Source: Nymphalis io (Eukaryota; Arthropoda; Insecta; Lepidoptera; Nymphalidae). Taken from it: a stretch of 64,000 nucleotides of DNA. The position numbers were made by a program, and so were the translations under genes. Of the stretch, positions 33,976-45,870 are shown one piece after another (the stretch's first letter is position 1; every line of letters begins with the position of its first letter). The stretch spans positions 4,588,001-4,652,000 of the forward strand of contig NC_065911.1 in assembly GCF_905147045.1 (NCBI RefSeq), read 5' to 3'. The notes under the pieces are model-generated. The model was not told where the DNA came from. It saw nothing but the letters and a program-made list of their open reading frames with translations, and searched no databases.

Positions 33976-34732
33976 CTACGCTACGAATATATGCGTTGAC
34001 CGTCATCACGTGGTTCGTTTATTTTTACACCGCGTCACTGATTCGGGAATAAGCAAACATTTTGACATATTCGAGTGATTTGCGTGTGCTCTTCGTAATT
34101 CATATTATTTCCTTTGGAGTGTTCACCAAATATTTAAGCAAACAGAGTCATACTACACGAACGCTTTTAATTCAAGCGAAGTGTGGCCTTTACGGAAACT
34201 TGTACAAGCTTATCAAGCATTTAAACTAAGATGTTTTAGATAAAGTTTTATGATTATTTTATAGTAACGATAAACATTTTGTTTAAAACTGAATATCTCA
34301 TGACATGTATGTTCATGGAAGTGTTGGAGCCGCGAAGGCAAAGTGGGTAGAAGAGTTGGAATTTAACCTCAAGTCTGGATCTGGACAAACTATATTGACT
34401 TTTAACGTATATAAATTGAGTTAATATCATAAATGCCATTTTAATTTATTTTTACTTGTAATCAAAAGCGTTACAGAAACGGTTGTACAGTAATTACTTA
34501 TAACTAAATTAAAGCCACATAGTATTACAATTATATAATACGAAGCATGAGGGAAAAAAAAGTAAAGACATAATATAAGTATTAAAGTATTAATATTTAC
34601 AGTAAAAAAAAACATTCATATAAAAAAAATCAAAAACATTATAAAAATCATGTGAAAAGTCGGATTCGGTATCAGAACTTCTCTAACAGAGAGGCCTCAG
34701 TCAATTTACTGTTTACTGCTTCTTTAATTATA
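33976..34732. other. No gene seen
   Basis: AT-rich with A-runs near 34550-34640; small frames only. Confidence 0.45.
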
Positions 34733-34825
34733 GATCTACTTATATTATAAATGTGAAAGTGTGTGTGTTTGTTTCATCGCGTCCAACGTCTGGTCGGATT
34801 CCAATGTTATTTGGAGAATATTAGT
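34733..34825 (+). mobile_element. Helitron-like 5' end fragment
   Basis: The stretch ttatattataaatgtgaaag, then tgtgtgtttgtttcatcgcg, resembles the left terminus of lepidopteran non-autonomous Helitrons. No right end is found nearby. Confidence 0.35.
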
Positions 34826-35218
34826 GATGTCATCTATATATATATATGATATATATATATTGCATAGTTACTATGATAAGATATAATATCGCTTTTAAAT
34901 GCAATATATTATCTTTAATGAACTATAAATATGAATATTTATTAACTATATTTTTTTTTAATTATTAAATTAATTCTACGTTCAGAAATGTTTTGTTCCT
35001 GTGACACAAAAATATAAAAAAGCACGTTAATAATAAAATGTTAGTTACAATAATAATTTAAGGTGCGTTTTTTAATATTGATTTTGAATTGATAATTTAT
35101 GAATGTAAAGCCGATATTAATGATTTCGTGATGAAATATAAGATAAGGGGATTATTATAACACCCATTTTTAATATAAGCAATTTCTGAGATCCGCAGCC
35201 ACTGCAATAAATTGAAAT
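34826..35218. other. No gene seen
   Basis: AT-rich, with a short imperfect (TA)n at 34836-34861. Confidence 0.5.
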
Positions 35219-35482
35219 TATAATAATAATAATAATAATATCCTGGGACATTTTTCACACACGGCCATCTGATCCCAAATTAAGCTTGTACAGAGCTTGT
35301 GCTATGGAAACCAGACAACTGATACATATACTATTTTCTTTTGTAAATACACATTTATATAGATAGTTACACCCAGACTCAGGACAAACATGTTCATGCA
35401 CACAAATGTCTGTCCTGGGTGGGAATCGAACCTACAACCTTAGGCGTGAAAGGCAAGTGTTTTACCAACCACGCCAACCGGC
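35219..35482 (-). mobile_element. S2 tRNA-Glu-like SINE, full length
   Basis: The head is at the right end (GCCGGTTGGCGTGGTTGGTA on the minus strand), with B box GGTTCGATTCC and the complete body. It ends in GATATTATTATTATTATTAT at 35219-35240. The tail shows that the (ATT)n tract is part of the retroposon. Confidence 0.88.
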
Positions 35483-35603
35483 ACGTCAAAAATTATATTC
35501 AACATTAAAATTGTACGTAAAATACACAGGATCGAAAACTTTTATATTTAAATAAATAGAAGTCAAACACCTTGCGGAATCTCATCGTTTAACCAAACTA
35601 GAT

Positions 35604-35910
35604 CAGGTGGTAGAGCTTTGTGCAAGCTCGTCTGGGTAGGTACCGAATATCTGATGAGTGGGTCTCATCAGATATTCTACCGCAAAACAGCAGTACTTGG
35701 TATTGTTGTATTCCGGTTTGAAGGGTGAGTGAGCCAGTGTTATTACAGGCACAAGGGACATAACATCTTAGTTCCCAAGGTTGGTGGCGCATTGGTGATG
35801 TAAGCGATGGTTAACATTTCTTACAATGCCAATGTCTAAGGGCGTTTGGTGACCACTTAGCATCAGGTGGCCCATATGCTCGTCCGCCTTCCTATTCTAT
35901 ATAAAAAAAA
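35604..35910 (+). mobile_element. P-family retroposon with internal template-switch insert
   Basis: Full length from CAGGTGGTAGAGCTTTGTGC to TCCTATTCTATATAAAAAAA. Where sister copies read GGTACC-ACCC-ACTCATCAGATATTC, this copy has GGTACC followed by the inverted segment GAATATCTGATGAGTGGGT and then CTCATCAGATATTC. The change is a local inversion-duplication of 19 bases. Confidence 0.88.
35645..35677. repeat. Fold-back palindrome, 14-base arms, 5-base loop
   Basis: GAATATCTGATGAG (35645-35658) and CTCATCAGATATTC (35664-35677) are exact reverse complements around TGGGT. It sits inside the P retroposon. Confidence 0.92.
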
Positions 35911-37477
35911 GGTGTAGAGATTTGAAATTTGGTCAATTTGTTTCGTATGTCGAAAGGAGTATGCGATTTTTTTATTAAAATGGCGGTGGGGATGGGTCTT
36001 CACTGGACGCCCGCTTAAAATCGAGCGTCATCATTTTTAATTTGAGTGGGTCATTATAAAAACCGATTCAAATTGCCATTGGAATAGGATTCCACGTAAA
36101 AATGTGTGTAAAATAATAAGAAAGAACAATAATGTAAAATAAAATCACAATTAAAACAATAAAAAAGTACTGTGATTACGTTTTTTTTTTAATTAAAATC
36201 TTTATGAAATCATTACAAATATAATATTAACTTAGACAGGCAGTGATTGACGCGCGTTTGTCAGATTATCGTCAACCATAATTAAGAAATATTCTGATTA
36301 AACTATTTAAAACCAGTCAAATAAAAAATAGTCTGTTTAGTATACGGTGGTATAGAATAGAACAGACTGCCAATTGACACTTGCATATATTTGCATATAT
36401 GCAAGTTATATTATTATTATATCATTATTAAGTATACGTGTTAAAAATTTAAAGGATCTATGACAAATCTTTAGTAAACTAATATGTCATAATTTACAAT
36501 ATAAAACGGTGAAATATAAACGAATTTAAAAAAAAAATACGATTTTATGGTCAAATAATACATTAATTTTGTTCATTTGTGTAACACCTATGATTTTATG
36601 TCGGAGCCGGATATCCGAATGCTGCGAACATTAACCAATGTATCGCGTTCCATAAATCACTTGTATCTTTAAATGATTCTACGTAAATGAATATTATATT
36701 TATGTCACGAAAAACGAACAGACAAACTAGTTATTCCAATTCACAGGATAATAATTATTTTATATTTTAATTTTAGGTAATTAAATATAGGGAAGTTATT
36801 AAACATATTTTCAATTCATATTCAAATTGTTTGAAATAAAATCCTTTTCGTGGTGAAAATATTAATTCAAGTTCAAACTTGAGTACCAATATAGCTATGC
36901 CAGCTATATAATCAAAATAAACTTTATTCAAGTAATTTAAATAAAAGCACTTTTGTATCGTCATTACAAAAGTGAAATATAATTTTAATTTACCTTATAT
37001 TAGATTGGGAATGTAAATTATATCGAAAACAATCGGGAAATTCAGCAATTACTGTTTAAAATAAAGTCTAGATTTAGTTTTTTAGTACGTTAAGTTTATT
37101 GCTATGAACTATAAATTAGTTTAACTTTTAATAAATTTTTTTTTAATTTGTATATAATGTTAAAATTGCGACATAGTAAAGCTGCACCCAAGAATATCGC
37201 GTTCAACGTGCTCTGCCTTTGAAGCTGCCGTATCACAGCAGTTTTGAAATTTAGCAATACAGCTCAGTTTTTGGTTAGCATTAATTTTTTTAAATTTTGT
37301 AACCATAGAAATACAGGTAAAATATTAAAGGTAAAAACATAAAAGCCTAAATGTTGTCCACGCTGACCTTAATAGAATAAAACGGCTAGGAAATCCGTCT
37401 GATAGTTTCGGAGATACCATATCAATCCTTTTTTTAGATTTTAAGGTTGATTTTAATGAACTTTAATTACAAGCCTT
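35911..37477. other. No gene seen apart from a palindrome
   Basis: AT-rich. An AAAATGGCGG word at 35977-35986 resembles a YY1/Pho site. The palindrome at 36379-36406 is listed separately. Confidence 0.45.
36379..36406. repeat. Fold-back palindrome, 12-base arms, 4-base loop
   Basis: ACTTGCATATAT (36379-36390), loop TTGC, then ATATATGCAAGT (36395-36406), an exact reverse complement. Confidence 0.9.
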
Positions 37478-37545
37478 CTCGTATTTGAACTCGCGGTCAT
37501 CGGTTAAGATTCACGTGTTCTTACAACTGAGCCGTCTGAGCTCTA
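37478..37545 (-). mobile_element. S1 Metulj-type SINE head fragment
   Basis: The minus strand reads GAGCTCAGACGGCTCAGTTG, then TAAGAACACGTGAATCTTAA and CCGATGACCGCGAGTTCAAA. Only the tRNA-like head remains. Confidence 0.65.
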
Positions 37546-38261
37546 TTTTCATATAATTACCAATAAATATCATTAACGATATTTTTAGAAAATAATACGC
37601 ACAAATGATACTGTTTATAACTTCGACATCGTTCCCATAACCTAAAGCACATTAGGTGCGTTTAATATCTAATTATTCCATGACAATTTCGCCATTCAAG
37701 ACAATATACTTTGAACTCTATTTCCAAAGCTATAAAGGCTAGTTTATTCGTTTCAGTTATTCCAGATTTTCGGTTAACGTAGCAATTTGATTCGCATATG
37801 GCCCGAAGATTAGTGTCACATGTGTTCATATCGCATTTACTAAACATTCGAATCGTATTGTTGGGTCATTATAAGATATATATTAGTAGGAAAATTCCTA
37901 CAAATGTGAAATTATAGAAGCTTTAAAATAAACCGCTGTATCGCTTATAAATAATTGTTGTTGCGATACCAATTTGTTCTTAAAATTTCATAAAAATGTA
38001 AATACAGATTTGGGCTTCTTTAGTAACGATAAGAGTCATAACTAGTCTGATGTTTCGCTGTTTTAATTACTATATACAAGAATTGTTTTCTATCTCCGTG
38101 ATTCTTGAAACTTTACGTCCCTTCATAACCTTATTAACCGTCATCAATCACATTCTTGTATAATCGGATAACTGCAAAGCAGTTAATAGATCCTGATTTT
38201 AAAACTTTATCAATGATTTCAAGTGAATGATATTAATAATACAAGGAACTACATATAAAAA
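37546..38261. other. No gene seen
   Basis: AT-rich; the 61-codon minus frame at 37662-37847 is not recognised. Confidence 0.45.
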
Positions 38262-38376
38262 TACAGTAACAGTAACAGCCTTTGAATATCCCACTGTTGG
38301 GCTAAGGCATCTTCTCCTTTTTTTTAGGAGAAGGTTATAAGCTTATTCCACCACGCTGCTCCAATGCGGTTGGTGG
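38262..38376 (-). mobile_element. S1 Metulj-type SINE 3' part
   Basis: The minus strand shows ACCGCATTGGAGCAGCGTGG, then tggaataagcttataacctt and GCCCAACAGTGGGATATTCA, ending in GGCTGTTACTGTTACTGTAT. It is 5'-truncated. Confidence 0.78.
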
Positions 38377-41300
38377 AAATATAATATAAAGTAACCACTA
38401 TTTAATCACCAGTAGAACTTGAAGCTCCGTGCTATTGTTTTGCTTTTGTATGTTGTATAAGTGAATATTAATGTGTCGTTTCTAAACATTCAAGTTTCCT
38501 CCCGAAGTATCTCTATACCGCCAAATATATATTATAATAAGTATGTGAACAATTCAATTGGTGATTGCTGATTGAACTTCCCATTATCGGTTGTTTCGAT
38601 CGATTGGACTTTGATTATGTATAATATAAACAGATATTACGTAAACAAAATCAATAAGAATATATATCAGCAGCACAGCAGCAATCTTAAAACACGAACT
38701 ATCAGACAAACCATACATTGAGGATAAGGATTAAGGCATATACATAACTACAAACTAATATATTACCCAAACAGTTAGCTCCGCGTAACAATGTTGTGGT
38801 TTATTAGTGAGCGCTGCTGTAATTTACTGCAAATTGTAGATGTGTGCGTTGGATTAATATTATTATAACGAAAATTTGTTTGTAAATTAACAGGCAATTT
38901 TGTTATTGAGAAATTATCACAAATATTTATTACCAATGTGACAAACAAAAGGACAAATTTACAATATTATTATTTCGAAATGTATATTTTAAATTGCAAG
39001 CGTTGATATATATGAAGTTATAATTATAATAAACGTTATTAATATAGACATTGCATTTATATTTATATGTAATAATATTAGTACTGGATTTTCAATGATA
39101 CATCTTTCTATCACCATGTCAATAAATAAGAAAATTTATAAGCTATAAATAAGTATAAAAATTCAGAAACACGATACAAATATTAACAGTTCGAGTTAAA
39201 AGGAACTGGAGAAGCAAAAAAAATCAATACCCAATTGAAATGTTTCGGAACCAGCATGAGATAACCCGGAAATTACGTCAAATAACGAATGTCAGTTGGA
39301 AATATAAGAAAAAACATGAATATGCGACACTAATGTATTTCTGTATGTGACGTGTATGCTTTATGTAGGAAATTAAATATCAAATATGTAAACAAACTAT
39401 GTGACTTCATAGTTGATATTTTTAGAATGAAATGTCAATATGTATGTCATCATTTCAAATTCAGCTGCACAGTTATGAAGATCGTTAAATTTCATTACGA
39501 TCGACGCATAATTGGGAGTTGTGGGTATGGATTACAAGATATTATATTTAATTTTAAGAGGGGAGCGAGAACGAATCGTAAAAACATTCAATTAATTCAC
39601 GTCATAATTGTTCGTTCTGCGATCAATCATTTTATGACAGTCAATACAATTATAGAACTATTAATGGATTTTTTTTTCTAAGCAATTTCATCCTTTGTTT
39701 AAACAAAGAGAAATGAGCGATTGGAATTGATTGTTATAAAATATTATAATGTTTATAAAAAATTCAAAGAACTAGTAAGAAAAAAACAAAAATGGAAACA
39801 GATTTATTATTTACAGAAATCTTCAAACTAATAGAATAAATAAGGCAAACAATATAAAAATGACAACATTAAAAGATGAAAACGAAGAGAATATTACCCA
39901 GTAATAACGTGCAATTTGATACACTTAAAGTTATATTAAGGTCGATATCAGTTACTTGGTACTTCCAAATCAAGACGTTATTTTAAATAGGCAACAAAAG
40001 GAACTCCCCTCGTCAAATTAGCCGATATGTACTTTAATCGTAAATGCAAATTTAGAAAGAAAAAAGAAAAGAATCGAGATGAGGGATAAAAATCTTTGGA
40101 CGTACTTATTTATACAATTGGCGCATTAAAACTTAAGGGGAAAGATAAAAGATTTGTAATGACGTAGCATTGATTCGATTTCGAATTTCACATTTAAGTT
40201 ACACTTTAATTTATTTTTTTGCACGTTGTAGAATCTAGTCGACTTAAATTTACATTTCAATTTAAAAAGTTCTTTGTTGAAACTAGTAAAAATAATGAAA
40301 TAAATTAGATGAAATTTCTTCTTAAATAGAAATTGATTTGAAAATTGCAATTGAAACTGGATTTATTTCATAAACTAAATTCTAATAATATGCTTTTATT
40401 CCAGACAAAAATGATGTACCATGACTACTGTAAGCGTTTAGAATGTTTATTAAAGTAAGCAATTTTTCTATTGTATTGATAGATGTATTTTGAATAATCC
40501 GATTTAAACAGGTCCGACTCTGTTACCGATACCACTGGTCGAATTTAAGCGTGCATGCTATCAATCATACCCAATGTCTCCCACGATTTATCTTCCAGCC
40601 CGTATATTAAAAGGAAAACGAATTTACAGGCTTCCACTCACGCAAACTCCCGAAGCATTTCAGACGAAAATACATCGTACAATGTTTTCCCAAATACCAA
40701 AATAGCTTGAGCATTTAGAAGGGTTTTATATTGTTCAAAGAAAAACCTGCTGGCTCGTGCGCGAATAATTCATGTTATGATACAACGGTGAAAAAAATGT
40801 TGGTTTTTGTTATGTTTATTAAGGTTTTTCCCGGATTAGTTGACGTTGGTTTGTCAGTAGATTGTGTAGACAAAAATCTCCTAACAAAGATGAAACTTTG
40901 TAATTTTAGTGATATTGTTAGAAAATCTTCGCGAAATTCAGTTTTCTTCCATGTTCTGGGACATGAAACTAAAACGTAACTTCTTGAGTTACGCTCATGT
41001 TTTTCAGTTTTAACAAGTTGAAAATAGAAGTTACAAGTAACGTTGAAGGCACTACTAACAAGGGATAATTTTAAATGACATTTTATCATTTCGTTCCCAT
41101 GCTGACAGCAAAATTGCATAACTTTACCGTTTTTTTTATTTGAAATTTACGATGTCAATTTCAATTTAATCTATACATACATTTAAATGATTAGCAGAAA
41201 ATTGCGTCATAATATTTCATTAAAAATATGTTAGTAAAATATCTAGAATGTCAATTTTTCTGCTCACAATTGTACCAATAGCGCTGCAGACATTAAAAAA

Positions 41301-41887
41301 ATGAACAAAAAATCTAAAACCAGTAAAACAAAACAATAATCTGGTTTATTCATTTATGCGCACCCGTACCATTTCCGTTAAGGGATAGACGCAAAAACGA
41401 AACAATGGAAATCTAAATTGAACTCTGGTCCGTGACAGCGTGGCCACAGTTCAGAGGCATTTATTGGACTATCAATCAAATTCGTCTGCACTCAACATTC
41501 ATCTTCCCCTTAAATTGTAGGGGGTCGGTTGTCATTTATTCGATTCCAGTAATCGAGATGATTGCACGACAGCGTAGATTATCAATAGCGCAGCTTTATT
41601 GCTTTAGTACACATAAGCCAACTTACTTTATTTCAACATCGACTGCCACCAAAGGACGTTTGATGGAAGTTAATGTTTAAAATGTGAATGATGATGATTG
41701 ATCTAAAGCTTGATATTGATTAAGATTTAAAGAAAACATGATTATAAAATTAAATAATAAAATTTATATTTAACAATAATGAAATTTTAAGTTCATATTA
41801 AAATATATATGGTGTATTATACCGTACAAGGTTTTATAGATGTAAAAGTACTTGGGAGTTAATATTCCTTGATTTTCGTACAGGTTA
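38377..41887. other. No gene seen (3.5 kb)
   Basis: The longest stretch here without recognised repeats. Several frames of 74-114 codons overlap on opposite strands (for example 40731-40979 plus and 40775-41119 minus), which argues against coding. Patches at 40500-40710 and 41340-41690 are more balanced in composition and could hold conserved noncoding sequence. Confidence 0.4.
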
Positions 41888-42150
41888 TAAGTGTAATAGC
41901 GCAATGGTTTACGGGCCGCCTAGCGATTTAAGAGTCGCAGGTTCAATCCTCACCCCTTAAGAACCCACCACTCTTAGTAATATTACTCTTAAGAATATTA
42001 ATAATTTCTTAAAAACAATCATTGCGGAGTCTCTTGCTGGTTCTTCTTGATAGAATCTATACAGAACCAGTGGTAGCTTACATTAATGTCATTTTGTAAA
42101 ATGAAGATTCAAGAGCTTATAAAGGCCTACTGTAATTTAACTTAATAGTA
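41888..42150 (+). mobile_element. S4 SINE, long copy
   Basis: The head TAATAGCGCAATGGTTTACG has a B-box-like AGGTTCAATCCT near 41939-41950. A short linker leads to the 3' body TCTCTTGCTGGTTCTTCTTG, AACCAGTGGTAGCTTACATT and TTCAAGAGCTTATAAAGGCC, which is related to 15636-15745 and resembles a LINE 3' end. It is the best copy of this family in the window. Confidence 0.65.
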
Positions 42151-43336
42151 TGAATGTAACAATAGCTGCTAGACTGCACCTTTTTGCAAATTTTATATGA
42201 ATATGACGTGAAGGCATTTGTTTGTGTCATAAAATTGGAACCGTATCGATTGATACAATTTCAAAACGAATGGGACATAGAATTATTCATGTTGAATCGA
42301 TTACTACGAAAGGTCTTCGGCCACACGATTGTGTTTCGAAATCAAGTCGTCTAATGCTTTACGTAAAACGAATATTATAAAATATAATACCGTGACATTG
42401 ACTTCAACATATAATTTTGATGAAAGATTCATAAAATTAATAAAACGGTAAGCAATTTATATTCTTCATAAGTTTAATATTTTTGAAGATTCATCGAGAG
42501 AATTTCAAACGTAATATCACAATAAAAACTCCAAAGTAGGATATATGCAAATTAGGATCCGCAATCCTTTATCAAACGAGTATGAATTCATATACTATTC
42601 TAGAGGTAGGTTTAACATTTCAACTGCACTGTTAGATGCAACCCGCATACTTAATGATCACTTTGCATATGATTATTGTGTATTACTTGGATCCTAAGAT
42701 GGCGAGCGGTTAAGGTCCCGACAAACTTAGTTTGCTAGTAACAAATAATACGGTTACGCAACAACTGAATTTTGAAACAATATGCAACATTAAATCAATT
42801 TTGTTAAGTAATTCTTAATCCATTAATATAGCTCTTAAAATATTACATGGTACCATTAAATATATAATTACTCACCAAGCTGCAACATACACAAAGTGCA
42901 TGTTGAAATAGAACAATTGTAGAATTTAGTGTGTAATAGAATTAAAATTAAAATAAGAGGATAATGTATCCAAAGTTATGTACGCATAAGTCTGTGGAAA
43001 ATCATTATATAAATCATAAACATATATATATATAAAGTAAAAGAAGTAACGGTTGAATGCGTTACGAAATCGTCTATATATGAGCCAAATTCTCAACGAA
43101 AACAGTCTGTTAAAGAAGAGAAAACATTAAGAAATAAATATACCGTTTATATTCCGACAATAAACACATTAGCGTCGTCAGTATTAATGTGGCGCGTCGT
43201 AACATGACTAAGTATCCGTTTGTATACGCGACGGTGCCTATAAACCTGTACTGGGTCTAAATTCTGTTTACATTCAAATAGAAGGCGGACCATCGTGTCT
43301 TGCATTTTCTAAGAATTTCAAACGAATTTACTGTTA
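42151..43336. other. No gene seen
   Basis: AT-rich, nothing recognised. Confidence 0.45.
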
Positions 43337-43552
43337 GGCGAGGTGGCTCTGGTTAGAACACGTGAAGCTTCACCGATGATTATGGGTTCAAAGCCAGTCG
43401 GTGTTCACCATTGAATTTTCATGTACCTAATTTGTTTTTATACTAATTAACTCACAAGAAAAACATCGTGAGAATCTGCCTCATGTTTATCCATCAATCT
43501 ACGTTGAATCAGCGTGGTGGAATAAACTCAAAAATTTCACCTCAAAAAGAGG
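43337..43552 (+). mobile_element. S1 Metulj-type SINE, 3' end lost
   Basis: The head GGCGAGGTGGCTCTGGTTAG is followed by CACGTGAAGCTTCACCGATG, the B-box region, CATGTACCTAATTTGTTTTT, aaaaacatcgtgagaatctg and cagcgtggtggaataaactc. The terminal GCAGTGGGACAT segment is missing. Confidence 0.75.
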
Positions 43553-44250
43553 ATATTTTTAAAAGAATTGAGACTGTTACTTTTTATCAAGTGTTTATTT
43601 TCCATTTTAATAAAATAAATGGTAAATATAATATTTTATTAGTTAATTTGTAATATGAAGATGATATAAAGGAATAGTTCTCACCCTCTAAACTTTGTCT
43701 ATATATTCGAAGTGTAGACAATTCATTTTTCAAACCGGCCGCGGTCGGAGTTGCTTCGACTTAGGAACTTTTCTCCAACTCACTGTAAAGTTTTGATATT
43801 CACATCCGTTGGACCGATCCCGTCTCGGTTAAATTCCATAATTCCAACGTTGGTTTGTAACTTCATGTATCTTTACGACTTACCGAATTTAGGAACTGTT
43901 CTGATGTATATCCGAAATTTCTGTATGATGTTTTATTGACTTTTAGTTGAAAAAGTCATTCGAATCAAATATTTTATTAATCATCAATATTAATAGGAAT
44001 ATGAAATTTTGAATCAAATTGGTTGAGTTTACATCGTCAACGCGGTTTGCGATATGCATGTATTGTTCAACCATAATTAGGATTTGTGGTATATAGCCAT
44101 AATTTTGTATATAAATTCATGATAAATCTTAATCAATACATTTTCACGTGATAGTTTTTATATTTATGGTTTTAAACATTAACACAACACTTTTACGTAT
44201 AAAAAAACATCTAGTTAGAAAACTTATAGTTTTTCTTTTCTATTACTCAG
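43553..44250. other. No gene seen
   Basis: Contains several 61-65 codon frames without recognisable motifs; AT-rich apart from accggccgcggtcgg at 43734-43748. Confidence 0.4.
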
Positions 44251-44510
44251 ATTTCCAAAGAATAACTGCGAAAAAAACTTCAGATTTTTTGAACAAGAGA
44301 AACTTTATCATCAAAATGAAGTGCATGTCGGTATTACCATGCTAATCTCTGTGAGACGAATCCAAAAACTTTTCAAGTCAGCGTATGATAATTTGATTAC
44401 CAGACTTCATGCCGTCATCTCGACATGTTCGCGACTCGATACCGCTGCAGACTGTAATTTAATCCCGGGGAATGTATTTCAAGACCGCAATGGCGAAGGA
44501 AGTCGGCGGG
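44251..44510 (+). other. Possible noncoding exon (splice-site pair)
   Basis: A pyrimidine-rich tract ends in CAG at 44248-44250 (agtttttcttttctattactcag), a good acceptor. A GTAAGC donor follows at 44511 after GGCGGG. The 260-base interval is GC-richer than its surroundings, especially 44400-44510. A 94-codon frame (44321-44605) runs through the donor with no known domain, so a noncoding or untranslated exon is more likely than a coding one. It may also be chance. Confidence 0.2.
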
Positions 44511-44693
44511 GTAAGCAACATCTAGTGGTTAAGAGCGTCTCACAGGGAGATATTTTAGAGCACACTTTGTTCCTCTTTTATGAAACTCCTTTGTTCAGAA
44601 GTTGATTGTGCAATTAGGCTGTAATTATTTTTTTGCCGGTGTGTCTGATCATAGACGGGTGGTGTTACAGTTACTTTGATTTCGTGTATAAAA

Positions 44694-44966
44694 CCGAGAT
44701 GGCTCAGTGGTAATCGTATACGTAAATCTTAATCAACGATTGCGGGTTCAAATCCAAGATTGAATACGAATACTAAATTTTAATGTGCTTCAATTTGTTT
44801 TTATAATTCATCTCGTGCTCGACGGTGAAATAAATCATAGTGAGGACATAATAGAACCTGCACGTGTCAAATGACAATCTACCACGTATTAATCCACCAA
44901 CCAGCGTTAGAGCGTTGTGGTGGAATAACCTCCAAGCTAGCAGTTGGACATTAGTAGGCTGTGGAA
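44694..44966 (+). mobile_element. S1 Metulj-type SINE
   Basis: Nearly complete: head CCGAGATGGCTCAGTGGTAA, B-box region GCGGGTTCAAATCC, AATTTTAATGTGCTTCAATT, CATCTCGTGCTCGACGGTGA and GTGGTGGAATAACCTCCAAG. Most of the CTTCTCCTC segment is deleted just before GCAGTTGGACATTAGTAGGC. Confidence 0.8.
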
Positions 44967-45525
44967 GTGACTTACTTTATATATGGATAGCCATAACTAC
45001 AGACAAAATGTAATACGGAACTATTTAATTATTAGTTTCTAATTATTTCTTATCATTGTTACATCCATTTGACATTATAACAAATTATACTTAGTATTAA
45101 AATATTGTGTTGACATATATATAGTTGATATATTATGTGTTTATGTACTATTGTCATAGCGAAGACGAATATGACATAGCGAAAGCATTACAAGAAACAA
45201 TCATTTTGTTAAAATAATCGTGAAATTGTCATAAATTACATCCAAATTATAATTGAAAAGCTCTCAGAACATAATTCGAACGTAACTCGTATATCGCAGC
45301 TGAAAATGGGTTCATTTCTTTATTTTATTAAGTACATTACATACATTATATGCGTCCTTTGAAGATCACACGTCTAATTACTGTATAGTAATTAATTTAC
45401 GCTCAGCTGGTTTGTGTAGCAACTTGGTATGTGAATTCAAGTGAATAACATCTGTTGCTTGCTCTGTTTAAACTTTGATCTAGTTTTTAATTATATTATT
45501 ATTACTTTTTATTAGTTTGACCTTG

Positions 45526-45528
<3 letters not shown>
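44967..45528. other. No gene seen
   Basis: AT-rich and unremarkable. Confidence 0.5.
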
Positions 45529-45571
<43 letters not shown>

Positions 45572-45579
45572 AAACACCG

Positions 45580-45649
<70 letters not shown>

Positions 45650-45661
45650 TGCGGTGATTGG
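45529..45661. repeat. Long (TA)n with inverted GC-rich flanks
   Basis: Two TA tracts (45529-45569 and about 45584-45647) are separated by CCAAACACCGCATCA. The second ends in TGGTGCGGTGATTGG, which is the reverse complement of the separator with two mismatches over 20 bases (45570-45589 against 45642-45661). Thus about 50 bases of TA are enclosed in a near-perfect hairpin. Confidence 0.9.
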
Positions 45662-45771
45662 ATCATTGTAAAAATGTTTACTGTATAAAATGTTTTGTTA
45701 TCGACAAATGAGTTATTAATTTTTAGACAAAGATTATACTATAACTAGTGAAATGTTAATGATTATAAATG

Positions 45772-45870
45772 TTAATAAGCTCCAAACCTTCTCCTCAAAA
45801 TGAGGAGATGAGGCCTTTAGCCCAGCAGTGGGACATTCACAGGCTGTTTCGGTTTCGGTTCGGTTTCGGT
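45772..45870 (+). mobile_element. S1 SINE 3' end with TTCGG-type tail
   Basis: Only the last ~80 bp remain (AATAAGCTCCAAACCTTCTC ... GCAGTGGGACATTCACAGGC). The usual TGTTACTGTACTG end is replaced by a pure (TTTCGG)-like repeat, gtttcggtttcggttcggtt, to 45870. The 61-codon frames on both strands lie within it. Confidence 0.8.

Noticed and set aside
39352..39681. 109-codon plus-strand frame
   Set aside because: AT-rich codons, no recognisable domain and no splice or promoter context.
40775..41119. 114-codon minus-strand frame
   Set aside because: Overlaps an 82-codon frame on the other strand, no motif, low-complexity residue use.
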